NCBI RefSeq assembly: GCF_029360705.1
Contig: NZ_JARKMX010000001.1
Span: 1,111,919 to 1,175,918 of the forward strand
From: Paraflavitalea pollutisoli
GTDB taxonomy: Bacteria; Bacteroidota; Bacteroidia; Chitinophagales; Chitinophagaceae
Direction: 5' to 3'
DNA length: 64,000 bases
The translations under genes and the position numbers were made by a program. The notes under the pieces are model-generated. The model was not told the origin of the DNA and searched no databases. It worked only from the letters and a program-made list of their open reading frames with translations. Shown here piece by piece: positions 26,577-35,800 of the stretch (the stretch's first letter is position 1; each line of letters opens with the position of its first letter).

Positions 26577-27118
26577 AAGCGGCGATCGCCGCGATCAAGG
26601 CAGCACTGGGGCAGGAAAAAGCCTCGTCGGAAAACGACACCGCTGCGTTGGTCGCAACCGGTAACACCAACACAAATCAGGATGAATACAACAATACAGA
26701 ACTGACTACTCACACTTCTTCGAGCGGCTTTGGGTGGGGTGTATTCTTCTTTGTTGCTGTGCTGTTTATTGCTGCTGTATTGATGGCGAAAAGCGGGATC
26801 GGCGATCGCAGCGACGCAGCCATGATCACGAATACGGGCTACCACACCAGTATACCTGGCAAAAAGGATGACTGGAGCGAAGCGCTCGTAATGGCCGGTT
26901 TGTTGGCTGTTGAACACAGCCATAGCAATTCCGCTCAAACGAGCAATTCATGGGATAATGGTTCTTCCCACGATTCCAGTTCTTCTTCCTTTGACTCCGG
27001 TTCGTCCTACGATTCGGGTTCTTTTTCCTATGACTCCGGAACATCGTCTTCTTCCGATACATCCAGCAGTTTCGACAGTGGCAGCAGTGATGGCGGCGGT
27101 GCCAGTGGAAGTTGGTAA
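26510..27118 (+). pseudogene. TPM-domain protein, C-terminal part of the frameshifted gene
   Basis: The true continuation starts at about 26558 (YNKGLKAAIAAIKAALGQ); the codons from 26510 to there overlap the first half out of frame. It has a membrane segment (VFFFVAVLFIAAVLMAK), then a tail of Ser/Asp-rich repeats (FDSGSSYDSGSFSYDSG) ending GGGASGSW. The absence of any further stop or shift in about 560 bases argues that the break is recent or artificial. A separate start for this part is not convincing. Confidence 0.72.
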
Positions 27119-27142
27119 TGGCTGTCCCTAATAACCTCACCG

Positions 27143-28033
27143 ATGCGTAATTTATTTATAGCAATCCTCTTCATCCTGTCTGCTGTACAAGCTGAAGCAC
27201 AGGAGCCGATTGATCAATTTGTACGGCCTCGTCCAGTCAAGGCAAAGCCCGTGGTAGATTTCGCCCGGTTGTTATCGCCCAAAGAGTCGCAGCGTCTGAT
27301 TAAAGACCTCACCGCTTATCGGAAGCAATCTTCCAATGCTATAGTGATCATCACACTGCCTACGCTCACCGATCCGGAAACAGCAGAAACCTACACGATA
27401 GAAGAAGCTGCTTATGCTTATTTCAATACCTGGGGTATTGGAGACAGTACGAAGAATAATGGGGTGCTGATATTGGTCGTCCCTTCCGAGCGCAAATTGC
27501 GGATAGAAGTAGGCACGGGACTGGAGTACCCGTTGACCGATGACGCCTGCCAGGAGATCATCGATAACCAGCTGGTCCATAATTTTAAGGAGCAACAATA
27601 TTACCAGGGACTGGCTGATGCAGTAATGGCCATTAAGCAGGTGCTGTATGGTGGTGTACAGGGGGCTGAAGACAGCACAACGGCTGCGACCGAAACATCC
27701 CGTACCTATGAAACGGCAGCCTATGAGCCGAACTTTGTTCCCATCGATTCGTCGTTCAATTATACGGGTATAGCTGTTACCCTGGCTGGGCTACTCGTGA
27801 TCGGCTGTTTCCTGTACAAGATCTTCAACGGAGCTGCCAACTATGGTAGCGATCTATATTCAGGCAGAGGTTATCGCAGGCATTACTCCGACAGGTTCGA
27901 CGACTGGCCTAGCCAAAACGACAGCCATCGGAGTTCGTCCTCATCTTCTTCATCAAGTAACTCTTCCAGCTCCTCGTCCAGTAGTTACGGCGGTGGTAGC
28001 AGCAGCGGCGGCGGTGCCAGTGGGAGTTGGTAA
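27143..28033 (+). CDS. TPM-domain protein, exported, Ser-rich tail
   Basis: 296 residues: signal peptide (NLFIAILFILSAVQAEAQ), TPM domain (about 25-170; TYTIEEAAYAYFNTWGIGD, RKLRIEVGTGLEYPLTD), membrane segment YTGIAVTLAGLLVIGCFLY at about 210-228, then a polar tail with a long serine run ending GGGSSSGGGASGSW. It is the closest paralog of the frameshifted gene just upstream and starts 25 bases after it. Last gene of the LemA/TPM unit; I see no strong terminator after it. Confidence 0.92.
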   Translation: MRNLFIAILFILSAVQAEAQEPIDQFVRPRPVKAKPVVDFARLLSPKESQRLIKDLTAYRKQSSNAIVIITLPTLTDPETAETYTIEEAAYAYFNTWGIGDSTKNNGVLILVVPSERKLRIEVGTGLEYPLTDDACQEIIDNQLVHNFKEQQYYQGLADAVMAIKQVLYGGVQGAEDSTTAATETSRTYETAAYEPNFVPIDSSFNYTGIAVTLAGLLVIGCFLYKIFNGAANYGSDLYSGRGYRRHYSDRFDDWPSQNDSHRSSSSSSSSSNSSSSSSSSYGGGSSSGGGASGSW

Positions 28034-28252
28034 TTGCATGGCGCGTCTTGTCGCTTTGTGCACGAGCTTCTCGTATCCAAGTCATATAATTCATTTCGTA
28101 CCGTATTTTTACTAACCACGGTGTCGGGCAGATGTTTGTTATCAATCCTATGTGCATTTGGAGGGAACCTGATCATAGGCGCTATTGACATTATTTCCCG
28201 CTTACAAAGAAAGCCACAGTTCATGTATTATAAATAGTCTACATAGTTTTTG
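28034..28252. other. Spacer after the TPM cluster
   Basis: No gene supported; a frame of 67 codons beginning with TTG right after the TPM stop has no family features. No clear terminator hairpin either. Confidence 0.35.
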
Positions 28253-28302
28253 CACACTTATCGCTCAATACTGCACACTTATAGGCCAAATCGACACACT
28301 TA
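28253..28302. repeat. Three 8-bp direct repeats with an exact 21-bp period
   Basis: CACACTTA occurs at 28253-28260, 28274-28281 and 28295-28302; the first two copies extend to GCACACTTAT. The 21-bp period equals that of the repeat pair at 1517-1550. It may be one end of an IS21-type element left without its transposase genes, or an array of regulator sites about 310 bp ahead of the RHS operon. Confidence 0.65.
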
Positions 28303-28612
28303 CGAATTACTGTTGAAATATTGTGTAGAAAAGTTTTTTCGTATTTGCATAACCCGTAGTTTCGTATAGCCATCAAGTAAAACCCCCATACCTAATCAAA
28401 CCTCGCTTATGATCACCCTAAAGTCCATCCTGGTGCTGGAACCCAGGCTCCACTACAAACACTACGTTACTTGTATATTCCCCTGTTTACTTTCAGATAC
28501 CCGATAAAGTAATCATTCACTTACTGTATATCCGTTACTGCAGGAAATAGCTGGCTATTCCCCTGTAAGGACCATATTGTTGCTGGATTAATCATCAGAA
28601 GAAAGCATTCTT
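28303..28612. other. Leader region of the RHS operon
   Basis: A 310-bp stretch without a supported gene. An 11-base direct repeat TATTCCCCTGT occurs at 28476-28486 and 28556-28566. A 32-codon frame at 28409 (MITLKSILVLEP) has no supporting features. The promoter of the 22.8-kb unit should be here, but no full consensus box is visible. Confidence 0.4.
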
Positions 28613-31234
28613 ATGCCTCGTAAAACCATGTTTTTACGGCATGCTACCCTTATGCGGTTGCTCGCCGGTGTTACACTATTGTGTTTAATGGAAACCGACG
28701 CTGTTGCGCAGGTGCAGGATTCATTAAAAAGGTCCAATACGCCCCTGGTAGAACAGCTGAAGTCCGCCAAGCCCGGCATGAAGGAGGTGCTTTCCGAAGC
28801 GGAGATGCATAAGTTCAACAACATCGTGGAGACTATTAATAAGCGTAAACGCTTTTTGGATCAGCTGCCTGCCAATATACCGGGAACGAATAACCTGATC
28901 AACTTGTCAAAATCGCAATCGCCTTTCTCTGGTATGAAAGATTCCGTGATGGGCGAGTTCCTGCATTATGTAGGCAACAACTTTGGTAAAGAGCGCGTGA
29001 ATAAATTGGCGAAAAGCCTGTTGGTATCCGGTGATTCCGCAGGATTACAGAAATACCTGGGCAATAAGCTGAAAGGGTTTTATGCCATCAAAGGAAAAGA
29101 AGCGTTTCAAATTCCTTCGTTCGAGAGTTTGGTGGACAATCAATTTAAAGGCGCACAGTATAGCCTTGTTCGTGATAATACAGCCCTGGCGCCAGCAGGT
29201 TGGATGCATCACCTTAGTGCAAGTAATGACATGATGATCATGGATATTCCCTTTCACTTTGAGTTGGCCAATTTATCCGACACGTATATGCCATTGCGAT
29301 ACAACAACCTGGTAAAAGTGTCCTTTGATAAAGACGCCTTTAAAGGGCGGATGCAACAAAAGCTGGCAAAGTATTATGACCTGGAGAAATACCTGCTCAA
29401 TGAAGTAGACATGCTTTCCTTTGTAAAAAAGCATTTCGAGCAGGAACTGACCTCACAAGTAGAGGGGCTGAAGTCCTCACTGGTGCAAAATCCTAAAGCC
29501 ATGTTGTTTAGCAAATTCTCCTACGACGAATTGCTGAAACTAGATATCAGCCAGGTGAAAGAGAAACTGATGCCGGCAGATATGGTGAAAGGGGTCAAGG
29601 AGCAAATAGGGGTATATGAAGACGTGTTGAAGAATAGAGCAAGTGAGCTGTCTGCTGTACAGCGGGATTCATTGGTTAAACTGGTGACCCAAAAGACCGA
29701 ACACCTGCAGTCGCTGGATCAGTTGGTGACGAAGGTCAGTGGTGTTAAAGAAAAGCTGGCAGCGAGTGGTCTCAACGTCAATCAGATCACCCGGCAACAA
29801 CAGCAGACCAATACGCAGACATTCAATAGATGGAATCAACCGTCCACCATTAAGGAAGCGGGCAGTAACCTGTTGCCGCAAAATGGCCTTCAGCGGTTCT
29901 TTGGCGATATATCGGCGCTCAACATAGGCACCTTTGCCAACAACAAGAGTGAAAGGTCGATCAATGCACTGATTTCAGGTGGCCTCCAGATCGAAGCGCT
30001 CAAAAAGAGCAGCCTGTTGGGCGGCGGTCTGGGTAATATAAAAGATGCCGGTTTTCTGAAAGATGCAGGACTGCAAAGTTCTTTAACGGCGGCCGTATCC
30101 ATGCAGTATGCGCAGCTGGGCAAAGGAACTACAGGAAGAAAAGGGACCACGGTGACAGTTATGAATGCCAACACCTATTCGCCCGCTTCGCTTTATTATG
30201 AAGCCAATAACCTGGCCCGTAACATTTTCGTAGGTACGATCTCCAAATCATTCAGCGTGCGCAAGAACGGTACGGTGGAAGCAGAGGTATCCAAATCTGC
30301 CACACAATTCCGGAATACGGCCTCCGTATCGCCCGACCAGGCAATGGAGCAAAAAAGCGCCTTATATAGTTATGCAGAAGACCTGCTGCAGACCCTGTCT
30401 GCCGGTGTGCGTTACCAGGACGACTGGGAGCAGATTGGGTTGACGCACAACGCACACGTGGCTTATGCTGGTTTTGGCTACAATAACCCCGGCAATCCAT
30501 CCGCGTCGAAGGGATCCCTGCAGTATGACCTCCAACTGCGAAAATACGTGGAGAAGAAGAAAGGCTTCCTCCAGGTACAGGTTGCCAACAGGAATTACAA
30601 TTATTCCGCCGATGGCGATCAGCGTTGGAAGAACTTCCAGGTCAACCTGCAGGCGCGCTACCGCTTTGATCGTAACCTGACTTTGGGCGGCAGGATCAAT
30701 CAATACCAGCTGATCAGGAAGACGGCCACCGGCAACCAAAAGATGTATGTAAGCCGGAAGATAGCTGCAGAAGGCCAGTACAGCAGTGGCCTCTTTGGAC
30801 TCCATCAGCGCTCTGTATTTTCAGTAGGGTTGCAGCAGTTCGACAATGTTTACACGCAACAAGGTGGCAACAGCAGCCTGTTGCTGACGCAATGGGTTAC
30901 CAGCATACTCTTGCAGCAGGTGCAAGCTACAGTTAGCCTTTTCTACAACAAAGAGCTGACAGAAAATAAGCTCATTGGCGATCAACTGAACGCCGAAACC
31001 GGTGTAGGTTATACGATTGGCAAGAAGATCATGATGAATTCTTCGCTGACCTACCTCGATAATAAACTAGCTGCCCGTCAGCTGGGTACGCGGCAGTCCA
31101 TTAATATGATGATCCTGCGGAATTGCTCCATAGGGGCATACATCGATTGGCGCAAAAACCTGATAGAGCCTATCAATCCCTACCTGTACGGAAATTTCAG
31201 GGGCGAATTAACAGTTCAATACCAGATAAAATAA
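28613..31234 (+). CDS. Probable outer-membrane protein, first gene of the RHS operon
   Basis: 873 residues; family not recognised. A signal peptide ends near residue 33 (LLAGVTLLCLMETDAVAQ). The part to about 440 is helical and charged, with several long amphipathic stretches. From about 560 the sequence alternates polar and hydrophobic residues in short segments (LSAGVRYQDDWEQIG, FLQVQVANRNYNY, FQVNLQARYRFD, RSVFSVGLQQFD), ending GELTVQYQIK, as in an outer-membrane beta-barrel. It starts a chain of seven closely spaced genes, 8 bases before the next. A pore or surface anchor for the giant proteins further down is a reasonable guess from position, not shown by sequence. Confidence 0.75.
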   Translation: MPRKTMFLRHATLMRLLAGVTLLCLMETDAVAQVQDSLKRSNTPLVEQLKSAKPGMKEVLSEAEMHKFNNIVETINKRKRFLDQLPANIPGTNNLINLSKSQSPFSGMKDSVMGEFLHYVGNNFGKERVNKLAKSLLVSGDSAGLQKYLGNKLKGFYAIKGKEAFQIPSFESLVDNQFKGAQYSLVRDNTALAPAGWMHHLSASNDMMIMDIPFHFELANLSDTYMPLRYNNLVKVSFDKDAFKGRMQQKLAKYYDLEKYLLNEVDMLSFVKKHFEQELTSQVEGLKSSLVQNPKAMLFSKFSYDELLKLDISQVKEKLMPADMVKGVKEQIGVYEDVLKNRASELSAVQRDSLVKLVTQKTEHLQSLDQLVTKVSGVKEKLAASGLNVNQITRQQQQTNTQTFNRWNQPSTIKEAGSNLLPQNGLQRFFGDISALNIGTFANNKSERSINALISGGLQIEALKKSSLLGGGLGNIKDAGFLKDAGLQSSLTAAVSMQYAQLGKGTTGRKGTTVTVMNANTYSPASLYYEANNLARNIFVGTISKSFSVRKNGTVEAEVSKSATQFRNTASVSPDQAMEQKSALYSYAEDLLQTLSAGVRYQDDWEQIGLTHNAHVAYAGFGYNNPGNPSASKGSLQYDLQLRKYVEKKKGFLQVQVANRNYNYSADGDQRWKNFQVNLQARYRFDRNLTLGGRINQYQLIRKTATGNQKMYVSRKIAAEGQYSSGLFGLHQRSVFSVGLQQFDNVYTQQGGNSSLLLTQWVTSILLQQVQATVSLFYNKELTENKLIGDQLNAETGVGYTIGKKIMMNSSLTYLDNKLAARQLGTRQSINMMILRNCSIGAYIDWRKNLIEPINPYLYGNFRGELTVQYQIK

Positions 31235-31241
31235 AGAGACC

Positions 31242-32336
31242 ATGATGCGGTATTTATTGATCTTATTGTTATGCGGACTTCAGCTACGCGCTGCAGCACA
31301 AATAACTTTCCAGTTTGTACCTGAAGTGCAGGGACGCACGGCCGACGGCTTGTTGTGGGTGAAGTTGACGAGTTTGTCACAACAACCAGCCACCATTTCA
31401 CTCGACATCTCTGTAACGGAGAAAAAAGCAGGCAGGATCATATCGGTTACGACAGCGCCCTTTGCGGTGATGCCTGGTAATAATGCCATCGAGCGAAAAG
31501 CAGCCAGCAATGCGGTGATCCGGTTTGCGGATAACAACCTGGCGAGGCTCGTGAAGCAGAGCAGTTCCTTTCCGGAAGGTGAATACGAGTATTGTTTCCA
31601 GGCCTTCCGGGCCGACAAAGGTGGTAACCGGGACCTGCTGGGCGAGCAATGCTTTGATTACCTGGTTGAGCCACTCACCCCTTTGTTTCTGATAGAACCT
31701 TTCCACAAAGAGCAAACCTGCGACAAGCGACCCACATTCACGTGGCAGCCTTCCATGCCGGCCATCCCGGGTGCAGAATATCGCCTGACCATGGTGGAAA
31801 AGAAAGGCCACCAGGCTAGTCAGGAAGCACTGGTATACAACCTGCCCCTGATCAATCAAACCAACATAACAGCACCAATGCTCATCTATCCAGCCAATGC
31901 CAACTCGCTGGTAGAGGGTAAAACGTATACCTGGCAGGTAACCGTCTATAAAGCAGGCGTGATCCTCAATAGGTCGGAGATATGGGACTTTACCGTCAAG
32001 TGTACCGATACGCCCGCGGTGGAAAGATCCGAAGGCTTCAGGGATATTGAAGACCTGGCCAAGGGGAATTATTATGTAGCCCATGGCAAACTGTGCTTTG
32101 CAGTGCAAAACCCCTACCAGGCACAGGCCGTAGAATATGCTTTGTTCTGCATCAATAAGCCTGATCAGATATTCAAAAAATTACCCAAAGTAAAACTGCG
32201 GTCAGGTGACAATAATGTCACGATAGATCTATCGGAGATGAAATCAATGGTCGACGGGTTCAATTACATCTTCACGGTTCGCCTGCCCAATGGACGTACA
32301 CAAAAATTAAGATTCATTTTTAAAGCACCACTATGA
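31242..32336 (+). CDS. Exported Fn3-like protein of unknown function
   Basis: 364 residues with a short signal peptide (YLLILLLCGLQLRAAAQ). Beta-rich throughout; RPTFTWQPS...YRLTMVEKK followed by GKTYTWQVTVYKAG is the pattern of Fn3-like domains in Bacteroidetes surface proteins. Its stop overlaps the start of the following lipoprotein gene by 4 bases (ATGA), so the two are translationally coupled. Probably part of the envelope machinery of the RHS unit. I do not know a named family with certainty. Confidence 0.72.
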   Translation: MMRYLLILLLCGLQLRAAAQITFQFVPEVQGRTADGLLWVKLTSLSQQPATISLDISVTEKKAGRIISVTTAPFAVMPGNNAIERKAASNAVIRFADNNLARLVKQSSSFPEGEYEYCFQAFRADKGGNRDLLGEQCFDYLVEPLTPLFLIEPFHKEQTCDKRPTFTWQPSMPAIPGAEYRLTMVEKKGHQASQEALVYNLPLINQTNITAPMLIYPANANSLVEGKTYTWQVTVYKAGVILNRSEIWDFTVKCTDTPAVERSEGFRDIEDLAKGNYYVAHGKLCFAVQNPYQAQAVEYALFCINKPDQIFKKLPKVKLRSGDNNVTIDLSEMKSMVDGFNYIFTVRLPNGRTQKLRFIFKAPL

Positions 32337-32863
32337 GGAAATGGATAATTGGAGCAGCTGTATGGCTCGTGCTCGCTGCCTGTTCGGATGGTAAGCGTGG
32401 CAAAGCAGTAGACCAGTATGCGAAGAACCGTGACGCTTTTACAAAGACCTTGCAGAGAAATGGCTTTACCCTGCAGTTTGATTATATACCATCTGGAGCC
32501 TTGTCTCAGTCTGGAAATCCAGCTGACACCCTTAGCGAAAATAGACTCTATCACTTTCGCCTGCAGGTAATTTGTCCAGTGGCCAATGATGGTGTTTCGA
32601 AAGACAAAACGATCTTCTACTATGGCCTTGATTCGCTTTTCACCCTGGGGGCAGAAAACCTGACAGTAATGCCCGTTTCGGTGGAGCCTGTTACTACAGG
32701 CATAGCTACCAGGTTTGAATACCTCGTAACAATTGCGGCAAAGGACCTCGTGCCTGGAAAACAATTGGAGATCATTTACCATGATCGCCTGTTCACCAAT
32801 ACCAGAATGTCCTTTGTCTTCGACCGTACCCAAATTGACGAATTAGAAAAAACATACAGCTAA
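32333..32863 (+). CDS. Lipoprotein in the RHS operon
   Basis: 176 residues with a clear lipoprotein signal (GAAVWLVLAACSDG; lipobox LAAC, Cys17). The mature part is a small beta-rich domain with no family I recognise. The start overlaps the previous stop by 4 bases, and the stop is only 4 bases before the ATG of the 2283-residue protein, so its level is tied to both neighbours. Likely located on the periplasmic or outer face. Confidence 0.75.
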   Translation: MRKWIIGAAVWLVLAACSDGKRGKAVDQYAKNRDAFTKTLQRNGFTLQFDYIPSGALSQSGNPADTLSENRLYHFRLQVICPVANDGVSKDKTIFYYGLDSLFTLGAENLTVMPVSVEPVTTGIATRFEYLVTIAAKDLVPGKQLEIIYHDRLFTNTRMSFVFDRTQIDELEKTYS

Positions 32864-32867
32864 GCCC

Positions 32868-35800
32868 ATGAGCCTGAGAACCAAATACCGGAAGCCCATT
32901 GCAGCATTTATGCTGGTAATCGTTGCCACTCAAACCTTGTTGCCGGCAACCGCGTTGGCGTTGACATCCGGCCCCGTGCAGCCCGAAGTGAGCACCTTCA
33001 AGCCGGCAGGAGTAACGGATATGGTGGATATGTTCACCGGTAACTTCAGTTATAATCTACCATTGCTGGATATTGATGGATACCCGATCAACCTGAGCTA
33101 TCAATCGGGCATGGGCAATGATGACGAGGCCTCTTGGGCCGGCTTTGGGTGGAATGTCAACATCGGTTCGATCAACCGGCAGGTTCGTGGTGTACCGGAT
33201 GATTTTAGTGGAGACAGATATACGACAGATCAATTTACAAAACCCAATGTCACAGTGGGCGGTAAACTTACAGGAACACTCGAAACGGCAGGCTTTCCGT
33301 TTGGGTTCAGTACGTCTGGGTCGCTGGCAATGGGCATCTTTAGTAACAACTACACAGGCATCGGTGCAGAGTTGGGGGCTAATGCTGGTCTCAAGTGGAC
33401 AGACTGTTTTGGTGTACTGACCGGTGAAATGGGATATGGCGTCACCTCCAAAACGTCCAGTGGTGTAGATGTGCAGAAGAAATTTTCCCTGCAAACACAT
33501 TTGTTGATCAATGACAATACACTGGCTTCACCAGGCATTGCTGGTACGAGTAGTTACAACAGCCGGGGAGGATTAAAGGAGCGGACCCTGGGAGCCACCT
33601 TCAGCCTGAATGAAGGAGCAGCCAATGATGTATATGGCAAATCCACTTCCTTTAACACGCCGGCGATCAACCCATCTATAAAACTAGCCATGAAATCGTC
33701 ACATGGCTCGGCCACCTTCAATACAGGGCCTACGGCTTGGTTCATTTTTGCAGGTGGTGGTATTACGGGGTACGTAACGAAAAATGAAGTGAAAGACCGG
33801 GATGTAAGTACACCTGCGTACGGATTCTTGTACGCCGACAGAGGCAAGAATAGAGCAGACGCCATGATGGACCTGCTGCGTGAAAAGGAGAATCCTATTA
33901 TACCCGAATTGCCTAACCTCGCAGTACCGGTAGCTACCCCAGATTTGTTTTCTTATACCAGCCAGGCAGGTACGGGGCAATTTAGGTTGTACAGAGGAGG
34001 TTCCGGCATTTTATTCGACAATGAAGCTACGGACGAGTCACTGAACCAAACGCTGGGGCTCGATGGTGGTTTTGGCTTTGGCGTACATACAGGGGTCAAC
34101 TTGTTCAACCAGACCATGTCCAATAAAGGTGGCAAATGGGTAAAAGATAATCAATTCATGGCCAATGGCGACTTTCAATCGCCTTCAGACAATCCGAAAG
34201 AAGAGCATGTATTTTTTAAGCAGGTCGGAGAAATGAGCCAGGAAGATGAGGCCCTGGTGCAAAAGATGAAAGGGACAGAGCCCGTAGCGGTAGATATTGT
34301 TGGTCGAAATGCCTTGTCGAGGTGGCGAACAGCGAGTGGTACGCCCACCAACGTTTCCAGCATAAAGAAGGTGGAAAAAGAGCGTAGAAAAACAGCCATT
34401 TCATATTTAACAGCGGAAGAAGCATCAAAGGTGGGATTGGACAAGCAGATCCAGTCGTATAAAGCAATTGGAGATCAGACCATTGATGCTGATATCCTTT
34501 GTCATAAAGGACAGGTGGATCCACCAAAAGGCCGTACTGACGGTTTACGTAGAAGAGACCATATCTCCGAAATTACGGTGACTGATGAAGCTGGTAAACG
34601 CAATGTGTACGGTATTCCAGTATATAACAAAACGCAGAAAGACATCTCTTATGCCATAGGAAAAAAGAACGGCGAAGGTGGCTATGTGTCTGATGACAAC
34701 AACCTGGTGACTGTGGCATTGAAGGACAACCTTAAAGTAAAACAAAGCGAACATGCAGACAACGATAATTACCTCCGTACAGAAACGCAACCGGCCTACG
34801 CCTCCAGTTATTTGTTGTCCGGAATTTTGTCACCCGACTATGTAGATGTTACAGGAGATGGCATCACGGACGATGACCTGGGCACTGCCATCAAGTTCAA
34901 TTACACATACGCGGGTGATTACAAATGGCGTACGCCGTTTGGTCTTGGCGAGGGCCAGGCCAACAAAGCGACCGTGGCAAAGGCCTCACTTGCCGATCCG
35001 GATGATGACAAAGGCAGTTTCATCTACGGCGAAAAGGAACTTTGGTACCCCCATTCCATCGAGACCAAAACAAAGATTGCTTTTTTCATAACCGAAAACC
35101 GGTATGATGCGATGGGCGTAGAGGGGGTAGTGGGAACACATCCCGCCGGCACTCCACAGAAAAGACTTAAAGAGATTCGCTTGTACTCTAAAGCTGATCC
35201 GAACAGGCCGATTAAAATAGTGAGACTTAAACACGATTATTCATTGTTTCCCAAAGTACCAAACTTTAATGTTCCTGAAACAGTGGTTGATAAGCCGCTC
35301 CCTGGTAAGTTGACACTTCTGATGGTTGAATTTTTATATGGCAACAGTCCTAAGGGATCAAATCACCCTTATAAGTTCACTTACAATTTGGGTATGCCAG
35401 GGCAGCCGGACGCTGTCCAATATGGCTTTATGCAAACCGACCGGTGGGGGACCTATAAGCCTAGAGATGCCAATACATCTATTAATAGTATACCGTTGAA
35501 AAACGATCAACACCCCTATACCATTCAGGGAACTGCAACCGATGATTATGTTGGCGTGTGGCAATTGAAGCAAATAGACCTGCCAACCGGTGGTAGTATA
35601 AACGTTTCTTACGAATCGGATAGCTACAGCTATGTGCAGAACAGGCGGGCCATGGAGTTGGTGAAGGTCGATAAGGTGATAAAAAATACGACAGGCGGAG
35701 AGGCAACAGGGGTAAAGGAAATTGTAGGGGTTAGGGTGATTGCTCCAGGAAAGCCCTTGACGAATTCGTTAAAGGAGTTTTGCAATAATTTCCTCAATGG

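Noticed and set aside
28034..28237. 67-codon frame starting with TTG after the last TPM gene
   Set aside because: Rare start codon directly after a stop, no ribosome-binding site, and no family features.
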